NCBI RefSeq assembly: GCF_001417735.1
Contig: NZ_BBUZ01000023.1
Span: 347,570 to 411,569, forward strand
Origin: Streptomyces sp. NBRC 110028
Lineage (GTDB): Bacteria > Actinomycetota > Actinomycetes > Streptomycetales > Streptomycetaceae
Reading direction: 5' to 3'
DNA length: 64,000 nucleotides
This document shows positions 24,794 through 33,253 of this stretch, piece by piece (within the stretch, counting starts at the first letter, position 1; each line of letters begins with the position of its first letter). The notes under the pieces are model-generated. The model was not told where the DNA came from. It searched no databases and saw only the letters and a list, made by a program, of their open reading frames with translations. The position numbers were made by a program, and so were the translations under genes.

Positions 24794-25330
24794 ATGAATG
24801 AGGATGTGCGGGATCTGATCGACGACTGGGATTCCATCCACCAGGGCTACTACCTGGGCGATGAGGAAGAGATCGACGCGGTGGTGACGCGGTGCGTGGA
24901 CCGGCTCGAAGAGGCCCGCGCCACGCACGGCGCCGGCTCTCCCGAAGTGGCGTTTCCGGCCCTCGGCCTGGTGCTCATGCACGGCCATGTGATGTGGCAT
25001 TCGGCCCCCGGCGTCGCGGACCGGGCCGCCGCCGCGCTGCGCGCCGTCGCGGCGGACGGGGCCGGAGCCCCCTGCGACCATGCGGGCCACCCGAGCGACC
25101 AGGGGCTGGGCATCGGGCCGTTGGAGGCCTTTCCCACGGCTCTTGAGCTGTTCGCAGACCCCGGCAGCGAGGACGTGTCCTGGGATGAACTCCACCAGTG
25201 GGCCGGCCCGGACGGGGACGAACTGCCGCTGTCCGAGCTGGAGCCCCACTGGCGCTGTCCCCGCACCGTCGCCGGATTCGCCTCGGCGGCCGCCGAAGCC
25301 ATCCGTCCGGCCGCGTCGGCCGGCGCCTGA
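24794..25330 (+). CDS. Conserved hypothetical acidic protein (178 aa)
   Basis: The ATG-started frame MNEDVRDLIDDWDSIHQGYY encodes an acidic, soluble, helical protein without signal or membrane segments; I recognise no family. Composition supports this plus frame over the opposite ones, which are Ser/Pro-rich. No clear Shine-Dalgarno precedes the ATG, so it may be leaderless. It sits between the divergent PEP-mutase-like gene and the convergent diiron gene. Confidence 0.6.
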   Translation: MNEDVRDLIDDWDSIHQGYYLGDEEEIDAVVTRCVDRLEEARATHGAGSPEVAFPALGLVLMHGHVMWHSAPGVADRAAAALRAVAADGAGAPCDHAGHPSDQGLGIGPLEAFPTALELFADPGSEDVSWDELHQWAGPDGDELPLSELEPHWRCPRTVAGFASAAAEAIRPAASAGA

Positions 25331-25351
25331 TCCGGACGCGCCCCGGCCGCC

Positions 25352-26461
25352 TCAGTCGCCGGCCGCGCCCTGCGCGATGGCCGCCTCGACCTCCCCGGTC
25401 CGGGCGGCCTCCTCGGCGGCGAAGCGCTCGGCGTCCAGGCGCTGCGCCACCTCCTCGTCCTCGGTCATCAGCAGGTCCAGGTTGCTGTCGCCGAGCTCCA
25501 GGACGCCCATGTCGACGTAGGCGCGCTGCAGGCGTTCGCCCCACAGGCCGATGTCCTTCACGCACGGCACGATGCGGCTGAAGAGCAGCTTGCGGAACAT
25601 GTGGAGGTACGGGGAGCGCTCGGCGTACTCCTCGGCCTCGGCCTTCGGGATGCCCAGGTTCTCCAGGACCTCGACGCCGCGCAGCCGGTCGCGCATGAGG
25701 TAGCAGCCCTCGATGACGAACTCCTCGCGCTCGCGCAGCTCCCCGTCGGTCAGGTCGCGGTAGTAGTCGCGCAGCGCCATCCGGCCGAACGCGACGTGGC
25801 GGGCCTCGTCCTGCATGACGTACGCGAGGAGCTGCTTCGGCAGCGGCTTGTCGGTGGTGTCGCGGATGAGGCCGAACGCGGCGAGGGCCAGGCCCTCGAT
25901 GAGGACCTGCATGCCCAGGTAGGCCATGTCCCAGCGGGAGTCGCGGAGGGTGTCGCCGAGCAGCGCCTGGAGATGGTCGTTGATCGGGTAGACCATGCCG
26001 ATCTTCTCGTGCAGGAAGCGGCCGTACAGCTCGGCGTGGCGGGCCTCGTCCATGGTCTGGGTGGCGGAGTAGAACTTGGCGTCGAGGTCGGGCGCCGATT
26101 CGACGATGCGGGCGGCACACACCATCGCGCCCTGTTCGCCGTGCAGGAACTGGCTGAACTGCCAGGAGGCGGCGTGGCGGCGCACCTCGGCCCGCTCCCG
26201 CCCGGACATCCGGTCCCAGTGGGGTGTGCCGTAGAGGGCCAGGGCCTCGTCGGGGGTGCCGAGCGGGTCGTACGGGTCGACTTCCAGGTCCCAGTCGATC
26301 CGCTTGGCCGCGTCCCACTGCTTGTCCTTGCCCTTCTGGTACAGGGCGAGCAGCCGGGCCCGGTGGTCGTCGTACTCCCAGGCGAACCGGGCGGCGCCGG
26401 CGGCGGGCACCTGCCACATCGGGTCGCCGGGATCCATGGCGTAGAGCTCCTGCGTCGACAC
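25352..26461 (-). CDS. Ferritin-like diiron protein (R2/oxygenase-like)
   Basis: The 369-aa protein has the four-helix carboxylate set of class-I diiron proteins: a Glu in FLHGEQGAM, TMDEARHAELYG (ExxH), a Glu in VLIEGLALAAFG, and MQDEARHVAFG (second ExxH). The length and spacing resemble R2-type ferritin-like oxidases rather than bacterioferritin. The reaction would be O2-dependent oxidation, substrate unknown. I chose the GTG start (VSTQELYAMD) because AAGGAG lies 5-6 bases upstream. It is divergent, with 161 bp between, from a second diiron gene of the AurF kind. Confidence 0.85.
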   Translation of the reverse strand: MSTQELYAMDPGDPMWQVPAAGAARFAWEYDDHRARLLALYQKGKDKQWDAAKRIDWDLEVDPYDPLGTPDEALALYGTPHWDRMSGRERAEVRRHAASWQFSQFLHGEQGAMVCAARIVESAPDLDAKFYSATQTMDEARHAELYGRFLHEKIGMVYPINDHLQALLGDTLRDSRWDMAYLGMQVLIEGLALAAFGLIRDTTDKPLPKQLLAYVMQDEARHVAFGRMALRDYYRDLTDGELREREEFVIEGCYLMRDRLRGVEVLENLGIPKAEAEEYAERSPYLHMFRKLLFSRIVPCVKDIGLWGERLQRAYVDMGVLELGDSNLDLLMTEDEEVAQRLDAERFAAEEAARTGEVEAAIAQGAAGD

Positions 26462-26622
26462 GGCGTCTCCTTCGCCTCGCTGCGCTCCCCCGCTCGCGGC
26501 AGGCTCACACGGCCGTCGCACGAGGGTCAACAACCGGGCCCCAGGGGATTGACGGGCTTGCTGACACAGAGTCTCATAAGGGATGTCCAGCCGCGACCAC
26601 TTCGACGAGGTGCCTTACAACC

Positions 26623-27549
26623 ATGACGACCGCGACCGCATCAGGCGCGCCCCGGGACGCACTCGGGCTCCTCAAGGACCGGGAACGGGTGGCGGAGCGG
26701 CTGCTGCGGGCCTCCGCCCGGCACTCGTTCGACCCCGACACCGAACTGGACTGGGACGCGCCGTTCGAACCGGACAAGTGGTTCTGGCCGCCGGAGCTGG
26801 TCTCCCTCTACGACACCCCGATGTGGCGGCGGATGTCCGAGGAGCAGCGGATGCTGCTGGCGCGGCACGAGGCGGCGGCGCTGGCCTCGCTCGGCATCTG
26901 GTTCGAGATCATCCTGATCCAGCTGCTCACCCGGCACATCTACGACAAGCCCCCGACCAGCGCCCACGTCCGCTACGCGCTCACCGAAATCGCCGACGAG
27001 TGCCGCCACTCCAAGATGTTCGCGCGGCTGATCACCAAGGGCGGCACCCCCGCGTATCCGGTCACCCGGCTCCACCAGAACCTGGGCCGGTTCTTCAAGA
27101 CGTTCTCCACCACGCCCGGTTCGTTCACCGCCACCCTGCTCGGCGAGGAGGTCCTGGACTGGATGCAGCGGCTGACGTTCCCCGATGAGCGCGTCCAGCC
27201 GCTGGTGCGCGGCGTGACCCGGATCCACGTGGTGGAGGAGGCGCGCCACGTGCGGTACGCCCGGGAGGAGCTGCGCCGCCAGATGGCGCGGGCGCCGCGC
27301 TGGGAGAAGGAGGTGACCCGCGTCGGCTCGGGCGAGTTCGCCCGGGTGTTCTCGCTCGCCTTCGTCAACCCCCAGGTGTACACGGACGTCGGCCTCGACC
27401 GGCGGGCGGCCGTGGCCCAGGTGCGGGCGAGCGGGCACCGCCGCGAGGTGATGCGCGGCGGCGCCCGGCGGCTGACCGAATTCCTCGACGACGTCGGGGT
27501 GCTGCGCGGTGTGGGCCGCAAACTGTGGCAGAGCAGCGGCCTGCTGTAG
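26623..27549 (+). CDS. AurF-like diiron N-oxygenase family protein
   Basis: The 308-aa protein has the AurF/p-aminobenzoate N-oxygenase layout. Metal-binding residues are visible in RHEAAALASLGIWFE, EIADECRHSKMF (ExxRH), LLGEEVLDWMQR and HVVEEARHVRYAREEL. These proteins use a mu-oxo diiron centre to oxidise amines to nitro groups or to hydroxylate other substrates. The actual substrate here is not known; Streptomyces has many AurF-like proteins outside antibiotic clusters. A TetR gene follows 70 bp downstream on the same strand and may regulate it. The ATG has only a weak GAGG upstream. Confidence 0.85.
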   Translation: MTTATASGAPRDALGLLKDRERVAERLLRASARHSFDPDTELDWDAPFEPDKWFWPPELVSLYDTPMWRRMSEEQRMLLARHEAAALASLGIWFEIILIQLLTRHIYDKPPTSAHVRYALTEIADECRHSKMFARLITKGGTPAYPVTRLHQNLGRFFKTFSTTPGSFTATLLGEEVLDWMQRLTFPDERVQPLVRGVTRIHVVEEARHVRYAREELRRQMARAPRWEKEVTRVGSGEFARVFSLAFVNPQVYTDVGLDRRAAVAQVRASGHRREVMRGGARRLTEFLDDVGVLRGVGRKLWQSSGLL

Positions 27550-27619
27550 GGGGTGCCTTGCCCCCTCCGGCACCGGCCCGCCCCTCGCCACCTGCCCGGG
27601 TGCGGTTACGCTGCCAGGC

Positions 27620-28411
27620 ATGACGACGACCAGTGGCACCGCCCCGGCGGACGCGGACCGGGCGGCCGCGGCGCCCCCGGCCACCGCGCGCCGCGGGGCG
27701 TACCGCAGGCTCAGCGTCGAGGCGCGGCGCGCCGAACTGATCACCGCCGCGCTCGGCCTGTTCGCCCACCGCGCGCCGGAGGACGTGTCGCTGGACGATG
27801 TCGCCTCGGCCGCCGGGGCCTCCCGCCCGCTCGTCTACCGCTACTTCCCCGGTGGCAAGCAGCAGTTGTACGAGGCGGCGCTGCGCAGCGCCGCCGACGA
27901 GCTGGAGGGGTGCTTCGAGGAGCCGCGGACCGGCCCGCTCAGTGCCCGGCTGGGCAACGTGCTGGACCGCTATCTCACCTTCGTGGACGAGCACGACGCG
28001 GGGTTCAGCGCGCTGCTGCACGGTGGCAGCGTGGTCGAGACCTCGCGGACGAGCGCCATCGTGGACGAGGTGCGGCGGGCCGCGGCCGAGGAGATCCTGC
28101 TGCACCTGACGGCGGAGGAGCCCGCCGAGAAGCCCGGCGCCCGGCTGCGGATGATGGTGCGCACCTGGATCACGGCGGTCGAGGCGGCCTCGCTGATCTG
28201 GCTGGACGAGAACAAGCAGCCGCCGGCCCGGGAGCTGCGGGACTGGCTGGTGGACCACTTCGTGGCGCTGCTGACCGCCACCGCGGCGACCGATCCGCAG
28301 GCGGCCCGGGCGATACGGGCGGCGCTCGCCGCGGAGCCCGCGCACGGCCCGGTGGGCGCGCTGGTGCGGCGCGTGGCGCCGGTGTTCGACGAGGCGCGGC
28401 ACCTGCTGTGA
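27620..28411 (+). CDS. TetR-family regulator
   Basis: The 263-aa protein has a low-complexity Ala/Thr-rich leader of about 25 residues. The TetR HTH follows (AELITAALGLFAHRAPEDVS, SAAGASRPLVYRYFPG, about residues 38-85), then a C-terminal helical domain. It lies 70 bp downstream of the AurF-like gene on the same strand and 30 bp upstream of a small hypothetical gene. A role in control of the diiron genes is inferred from position only; I found no convincing palindrome in the short gap. Confidence 0.87.
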   Translation: MTTTSGTAPADADRAAAAPPATARRGAYRRLSVEARRAELITAALGLFAHRAPEDVSLDDVASAAGASRPLVYRYFPGGKQQLYEAALRSAADELEGCFEEPRTGPLSARLGNVLDRYLTFVDEHDAGFSALLHGGSVVETSRTSAIVDEVRRAAAEEILLHLTAEEPAEKPGARLRMMVRTWITAVEAASLIWLDENKQPPARELRDWLVDHFVALLTATAATDPQAARAIRAALAAEPAHGPVGALVRRVAPVFDEARHLL

Positions 28412-28441
28412 AGCCCCGGACGCGGTGAGGGTGGTGGCGCG

Positions 28442-28708
28442 GTGAGGAGCGAGGAGACGCCGTTCGTCGGCGGGCCGCTGGACGGCCGGGTGCTGCCGGT
28501 GCTGGTCGGCGCCACGGGGCAGCCGCCGAAGACGTACGAGGTGCCGGTCCCGGACGAGGACGGCGGGCCGCCGGCCGTGTACGTCTACCGCCGCGTCCCG
28601 GCGGGCACCTCCCGGCGGCTGGGGCTGATCCGGGGGTGGGCTTACGCATACGACCCGGAGGGCAGGCCGGGCGGCGGGCCGAAGTGGCCGTGGTCCAAGC
28701 GGGGCTGA
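28442..28708 (+). CDS. Small conserved hypothetical protein (88 aa)
   Basis: The GTG-started frame reads [20 protein letters not shown] and contains AVYVYRR and [11 protein letters not shown]. The GGPLDG opening and the aromatic strands suggest a small beta-rich protein. No function known. It begins 30 bp after the TetR stop, so probably shares its transcript. Confidence 0.6.
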   Translation: MRSEETPFVGGPLDGRVLPVLVGATGQPPKTYEVPVPDEDGGPPAVYVYRRVPAGTSRRLGLIRGWAYAYDPEGRPGGGPKWPWSKRG

Positions 28709-28869
28709 GCGGCGTGGCCGAAGGGCGTTCCATCGCCCGCGATCGCCCTCCGCACGGGTGACCGTATTGGGCCGACTTGCCCATCATTCCCCAGAAGATA
28801 CGACTGTCACGCCGCGTTCCTGCTGAGGTGGTCGTCGGACCCCGTTTCCGCAGCCGGAGGTGTGAGCCC

Positions 28870-30180
28870 GTGTCAGGACGGATCGTAGGCTCGGTCTGCG
28901 CGGCAGCGATCACCGCCGCCGCCGCGCTCGTCCCGCCCGTCCCGGCGGCCACGGCCGCCCCCGCCCTCCCTTCCTCCCGGCCTGCCGACCGGTCAGTCGC
29001 CGGGCTGCTCACGCAGCTCAAGACGCTGTACCGGAAGGCGGAGGAGGCGACCGAGGCGTACAACGCGACCGAGGAGAAGCTGCGCAGACAGCGGACGAAG
29101 ACCCGGGAGCTGACCGACGACCTCGCCCGCAGCCGCACCCACCTGGCCGCCAGCCGGGAGGACGCGGGGCGGCTGGCCCGCCAGCAGTACCAGGGCCACA
29201 CCCAGCTCTCCGCGTACACCTTCCTGCTGACGCTGCTCACCCCGCATCCGGAGGACGCCGTCGACCAGGCGCGCGAGCTGGACCGGGCGGCGGGCCGGGA
29301 GGCCGCCGTGGTGGAGCGGCTGACCAAGGGCGAGCGGCACGCCGACGCCCTCGCCACCCGGGCCCGGGCCGCCCTGGACAAGCAGCTCTCGCTGAGCGCG
29401 AAGAAGAAGAAACAGCGCGACAAGGTCAAGAAGCGGCTCACGAAGATCGAGAAGATGCTCGCCTCACTGACCGCCCGCCAGATCACCCAGGTGGCGGAGA
29501 AGGAGCGCGAGGAGACCGAGAAGCGGCAGCGCAAGCTGCTCGCCTCCGGGGCGCTGGGCGGGGCCACCCGCCGGTCCCAGGGCGCCGCGGGCCCGCCGCC
29601 CCTCCCGGACCCCGGCCAGGACCAGAGCCAGAGCCAGAGCCAGGACCAGGGCACGCGCACGGGCACGGGCACCGGCACGGGCGGCGGTCAGGACACCGGC
29701 GGCGGTCAGGGCGCGGGCGCCGCTCAGCCCCCGGGCGGCCCGGACGGGGGCACGGGAGGCGGCACGGCCACCACCCCCGTGGCGCCGAAGACCCCCGGGC
29801 GGCTCCCGATGGCCTCGGCGTCGGCCGGGCAGCGGGCGCTGCGGTGGGCGCTCAACCAGATCGGCAAGCCGTATGTGTGGGGCGCCGAGGGGCCGAACGC
29901 CTTCGACTGCTCGGGGCTGACCTCCCAGGCGTGGGCGCACGCGGGCCGCACCATTCCGCGCACCAGCCAGGAGCAGTGGCGACGGCTGCCGAGGATCTCG
30001 CTCAGCCAGATCCGCCCCGGCGACCTGGTGATCTACAACAAGGGCGCGAGCCATGTGGCGATCTACGCGGGAGGCGGCCAGGTGGTGCAGGCGCCCCGGC
30101 CCGGCACCACGGTGCGGCTCTCCCCGCTGGCGTCCAATCCGGTGCAGGGCGTGGTCCGTCCGGGCCCGGCCCGGGGCTAG
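28870..30180 (+). CDS. Secreted NlpC/P60 cell-wall endopeptidase with coiled-coil domain
   Basis: The 436-aa precursor has a signal peptide in about the first 35 residues, ending AATAAPA, and a long coiled coil (about 45-230, with KKKKQRDKVKKRLTKIEKML). A Gln/Thr/Gly-rich linker (about 240-310, including QSQSQSQ and GTGTGTG repeats) leads to the C-terminal NlpC/P60 domain. Catalytic Cys is in NAFDCSGL (about 345) and His in SHVAIYAGG (about 394). It should cut peptide stems of peptidoglycan, with the coiled coil acting as a regulatory shield as in RipA-type proteins. I chose GTG (VSGRIVGS) with GGAGG nine bases upstream. The TAG stop lies at the edge of the MITE-like insertion. Confidence 0.88.
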   Translation: MSGRIVGSVCAAAITAAAALVPPVPAATAAPALPSSRPADRSVAGLLTQLKTLYRKAEEATEAYNATEEKLRRQRTKTRELTDDLARSRTHLAASREDAGRLARQQYQGHTQLSAYTFLLTLLTPHPEDAVDQARELDRAAGREAAVVERLTKGERHADALATRARAALDKQLSLSAKKKKQRDKVKKRLTKIEKMLASLTARQITQVAEKEREETEKRQRKLLASGALGGATRRSQGAAGPPPLPDPGQDQSQSQSQDQGTRTGTGTGTGGGQDTGGGQGAGAAQPPGGPDGGTGGGTATTPVAPKTPGRLPMASASAGQRALRWALNQIGKPYVWGAEGPNAFDCSGLTSQAWAHAGRTIPRTSQEQWRRLPRISLSQIRPGDLVIYNKGASHVAIYAGGGQVVQAPRPGTTVRLSPLASNPVQGVVRPGPARG

Positions 30181-30342
30181 TGCCGCGTCAGTCAAGGTTT
30201 GCCCGGTAGCGAGGCGTCCTGGTGCGGTCAGATGCAAGGCGCCGGATCGGCCTCGTAGTGGGCCTACTCGGTCGATTCGGCAACGCCGCAGATGGCCGTG
30301 CCAGGGCGGCGAGCGGGGTGAACCTTGGCTGACGCGGCACTA
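30178..30342. mobile_element. MITE-like element (about 165 bp) with 27-bp terminal inverted repeats
   Basis: The left end reads TAGTGCCGCGTCAGTCAAGG and continues to 30204; the right end (30316-30342), read in reverse, matches it at about 24 of 27 positions. Both ends sit in CTAG, so a TA (or CTAG) target duplication is likely, as for IS630/Tc1-type elements. No ORF is present, so it is non-autonomous. It fills the whole space between two convergent genes, abutting the NlpC/P60 stop codon, and its fold may serve as a terminator for both. The IS family is inferred from the target site only. Confidence 0.75.
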
Positions 30343-30346
30343 GAGG

Positions 30347-31648
30347 TCAGGAGGCTTCGGCGTCCGCCTCGTCCGCCTCGTCCACCTCGTCCGGGGAGGT
30401 CAGGGAGGTCAGGGAGGCGAGATAGGCCGCCGCCTTCTGTGGTTCGTAGAAGAAGTCTTCGAAGTCGGCCGGGTCGTCGAAGCCGTTGGCGATCCGGTCG
30501 GCCACCGGTGGCAGGTCGCCGCCCGCGCCGAGCAGTTCCATGATGTGCCCGGGCGGCGGGGCCAGCATCGTGTTGGACCACTTGGTCACATGCCGGGCGG
30601 TCGCCCAGTAGCGGTCGAAGGTCTTCCGCATCCATGCCGCGTCGAACGGCCGGTCGCCGTGGGCGACGATGCTGTCCAGGTAGGAGGCGGCGCACTTGGC
30701 GGCCGAGTTGGAGCCCTGGCCGGTGATCGGGTCGTTGGCGACCACCACATCGCCGACGCCGAGCACCAGGCCGCCGCCGGGCAGCTCGCCGATCGGGTCG
30801 CGTACGGTCGGGGCGTACCGCCCGGCGAGCGTGCCGCCCGCGTCGGTCAGCTCGACCTTGGTGGCCCGCGCGTACTCCCAGGGAGTGAACCGCTCCATCA
30901 GCTCCAGCGTGGTGGCCAGGTGGTCGGACGGGTCGGTGATGCCGTGGAAGGCGTCGGCCGGGCCGCCCGGGACGGCTTCCCAGAAGAGGATGTCGGCGCG
31001 CCCGCTGATGGTGAGGGCCGGCATGACGAACAGCTCGCCGACGCCGGGGACCAGATTGCAGCGCACCGCCACGACGTCCGGGTGCTCGGGGCGCGGGCCG
31101 AGACCGTGCACATAGCTGACGGCCAGCGCACGCTGCGGGGTGTCGTACGGGGAGCGGGCGGCGTCGCGGCCGAAGAGCGCGACCAGTTCGCCCTTGCCTG
31201 CGGCCACCAGCACCAGATCGTGGCTCTGGGTGAAGAAGTCCAGGTCGGAGACGGCCACACCGTGGATGACCAGTCGGCCGCCGCGCTGTTCGAACAGCTC
31301 CATCCAGCCCGCCATCTTGATCCGCTGGTCGACGGACTGCGCGTACCCGCCGAGCCGGCCGACCCAGTTGATGGCGCGGGAATGGGGCCCCCGGGGCGTC
31401 GGCGGCCCGGCGACGGACATGCCGAGGCCCTCGATGCGCGGCGCCTGCTCGTCCCAGAAGTTGAGCTTCAGGTCGCGCTCGTGCTGGAGCGCGGTGTGGA
31501 ACATGCATTGCGTGGACATGACGCGTCCGGAGCGGATCTCATCGGCGGTGCGGTTCGCCAGCAGGGTGACCTCGTAGCCCTCGGCCTGGAGGCCGAGGGC
31601 GAGCTGGAGGCCGGACTGACCGGCTCCGACGATGAGTATCTTCCGCAT
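30347..31648 (-). CDS. Styrene/indole monooxygenase-like flavoprotein (StyA family)
   Basis: The 433-aa protein starts with an FAD-binding Rossmann loop, ILIVGAGQSGLQLALGLQ (residues 4-21). It continues with TQCMFHTALQHERDL, RAINWVGRLGGYAQSVDQRI, and a second nucleotide region ending LGVGDVVVANDPITGQGSNS. This layout is that of the StyA group of two-component flavin monooxygenases, which take reduced FAD from a separate reductase and epoxidise or hydroxylate aromatic substrates. No reductase (StyB) gene is next to it. The acidic C-terminal tail is repetitive (DEVDEADEADAEA). It lies 75 bp after the conservon GTPase gene on the same strand and may be a conservon effector gene. Confidence 0.85.
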   Translation of the reverse strand: MRKILIVGAGQSGLQLALGLQAEGYEVTLLANRTADEIRSGRVMSTQCMFHTALQHERDLKLNFWDEQAPRIEGLGMSVAGPPTPRGPHSRAINWVGRLGGYAQSVDQRIKMAGWMELFEQRGGRLVIHGVAVSDLDFFTQSHDLVLVAAGKGELVALFGRDAARSPYDTPQRALAVSYVHGLGPRPEHPDVVAVRCNLVPGVGELFVMPALTISGRADILFWEAVPGGPADAFHGITDPSDHLATTLELMERFTPWEYARATKVELTDAGGTLAGRYAPTVRDPIGELPGGGLVLGVGDVVVANDPITGQGSNSAAKCAASYLDSIVAHGDRPFDAAWMRKTFDRYWATARHVTKWSNTMLAPPPGHIMELLGAGGDLPPVADRIANGFDDPADFEDFFYEPQKAAAYLASLTSLTSPDEVDEADEADAEAS

Positions 31649-31723
31649 GAAGTGACTCTCTCTCAGGCTCAGGACAGGAAAAGGAACAGGGCATTCCATT
31701 CCGCGAGCGGAGCCGAGATTAGT

Positions 31724-32389
31724 TCACTCGGGCGAAACGTCAACGGCGTGACGTACCAGCGCCAGCAGCGCGTCCACCACCGTGACCCGCTGCCGGGCGT
31801 CCATCGTCACCACCGGCACCTTCGGCGATACCGAGAGCGCGTCCCGGACGTCCTCCGGGCCGTAGAGCGGGGTCCCCTCGAAATGGTTGACCGCCACCAC
31901 ATACGGCAGGCCGAGGCTTTCGAAGTAGTCCAGCGCCGGGAAGCTGTCCTCAAGGCGCCGGGTGTCGGCCATCACGACCGCCCCGATCGCCCCGCGCATC
32001 AGGTCGTCCCACATGAACCAGAACCGCTGCTGGCCCGGGGTGCCGAAGAGATAGAGCACCAGATCGGATTCGAGCGTGATCCGCCCGAAGTCCATCGCGA
32101 CGGTCGTGGTCAGCTTCTCGGGCGTCGCGCCGAGGTCGTCCACGTCCTCGCTGGCCTGCGTCATCAGGGCCTCGGTCTGCAGCGGAGTGATCTCCGAGAC
32201 CGAGCCCACGAACGTCGTCTTCCCGACGCCGAAACCCCCCGCTATCACTACCTTGGTGGCGATCGGCGCCCGTGAGCGGTCCGTCTGCCAGCTTTGGAGC
32301 CGTTCTTCGGCGCCGGGTATACCGGCGCCGGGTATCTCCGACACATGCGGCGGCGTCACCGTCATCGTCTCAGAGTCTGCGAAGTCCAA
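31724..32389 (-). CDS. Conservon GTP/ATP-binding protein (CvnD type)
   Basis: The 221-aa small GTPase-like protein has a P-loop GGFGVGKTTFVGS, the switch region TTTVAMDFGRITL, and LYLFGTPGQQRFWFMWDDLM, the DxxG/T-P-G-Q block typical of conservon GTPases. The start is taken as TTG (MDFADSE), with AAGGG upstream and a 20-bp overlap with the DUF742 gene, as is usual; an ATG eight codons later is possible. It is the last gene of the conservon. CvnA-D proteins act together at the membrane as a G-protein-like relay affecting development and metabolism. Confidence 0.88.
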   Translation of the reverse strand: MDFADSETMTVTPPHVSEIPGAGIPGAEERLQSWQTDRSRAPIATKVVIAGGFGVGKTTFVGSVSEITPLQTEALMTQASEDVDDLGATPEKLTTTVAMDFGRITLESDLVLYLFGTPGQQRFWFMWDDLMRGAIGAVVMADTRRLEDSFPALDYFESLGLPYVVAVNHFEGTPLYGPEDVRDALSVSPKVPVVTMDARQRVTVVDALLALVRHAVDVSPE

Positions 32390-32771
32390 CGAGCACCCTT
32401 TCGAGCAACGCGCGATCCGGCTGTCCGGGGCCCCGCCCGGTGCCGTACACACGGATCTTTCCCTGGTCGGCGAGGTCGCTGAGCAGGACGCGCACCACGC
32501 CCAGCGGAATCTTGAGCATCGCGGAGACCTCCGCGACCGAACGCATTCTGCGGCACAGCTCGATGATGGCCCGTATCTCCGGCGGCATCCGCGCGCCAGG
32601 CGTGTCCGGTGCCGGGTCCAGTGGCCCGTCCACCGGCCCGTCCGCGGGCTCCAGCGACGCCACGAACGTCTCCACGAGCAGCACGTGCCCCGAGCGGGTG
32701 CGGCCGCCGGTGAGCGAGTACGGACGCACCCGGGCCGGTCTGCGAGCGGCCCGGCCGGACCCTGCCGTCAC
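32370..32771 (-). CDS. DUF742 family protein (CvnC type)
   Basis: The 133-aa protein has the DUF742 pattern: an N-terminal VRPYSLTGGRT block, then the winged-helix-like MPPEIRAIIELCRRMRSVAE and LPLGVVRVLL-type region (here IPLGVVRVLLSDLADQGKI). It starts with GTG overlapping the roadblock gene's stop by four bases (GTGA), so the two are translationally coupled, and itself overlaps the GTPase gene. Within conservons it is thought to bind the other members. Confidence 0.88.
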   Translation of the reverse strand: MTAGSGRAARRPARVRPYSLTGGRTRSGHVLLVETFVASLEPADGPVDGPLDPAPDTPGARMPPEIRAIIELCRRMRSVAEVSAMLKIPLGVVRVLLSDLADQGKIRVYGTGRGPGQPDRALLERVLVGLRRL

Positions 32772-33253
32772 TGCGCCGACTCCAGCGACCTCCGTAGTTC
32801 CGAACGCAGTTCGGGGGTGAGCACATGCCCGGCCCGGCCCACGAACAGCGCCATGTGGTACGCGATGACGGACATGTCGCAGTCCGGCGTGGCGTGCACC
32901 CCCAGCAGCGAACCGTCGCTGATCGACATGACGAAGAGGCTGCCCTCGTCCATCGCCACCACCGTCTGCTTGACGCCGCCGCCGTCCATCAGCTTCGCCG
33001 CGCCGAGCGTCAGGCTGCCCAGCCCCGACACGATCGTCGCGAGGTCCGCGGTGGAGCCCTTCGGGCCGTCCTGGGTCGCCGGGCCCGCGGGGGCGGCGGT
33101 GTGCCGCGCGTCGGAGGACAGCAGCAGCAGCCCATCGGACGAGACGACCGCCACCGAGCGGACGCCGGGCACCTCCTCGACCAGGCTCGACAGCAGCCAG
33201 TGCAGATTACGGGCCTGGGAACTCAACCCGTAGGTACTACTGGGCGCATTCAC
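32768..33253 (-). CDS. Roadblock/LC7 domain protein (CvnB type)
   Basis: The 161-aa protein has the roadblock fold: LHWLLSSLVEEVPGVRSVAV, VSSDGLLLLSS, LGAAKLMDGGGVKQTVVAMDEG and DCDMSVIAYHMALFV. In conservons this protein partners with the GTPase as a possible regulator of nucleotide state. It has a GTG start that overlaps the sensor kinase stop by four bases, and its own stop overlaps the DUF742 start, so the set is translationally coupled. Confidence 0.9.
   Translation of the reverse strand: MNAPSSTYGLSSQARNLHWLLSSLVEEVPGVRSVAVVSSDGLLLLSSDARHTAAPAGPATQDGPKGSTADLATIVSGLGSLTLGAAKLMDGGGVKQTVVAMDEGSLFVMSISDGSLLGVHATPDCDMSVIAYHMALFVGRAGHVLTPELRSELRRSLESAQ

Noticed and set aside
25080-25520. Plus-strand frame overlapping the diiron gene
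   Set aside because: Ser/Pro/Arg-rich; the diiron motifs lie on the minus strand.
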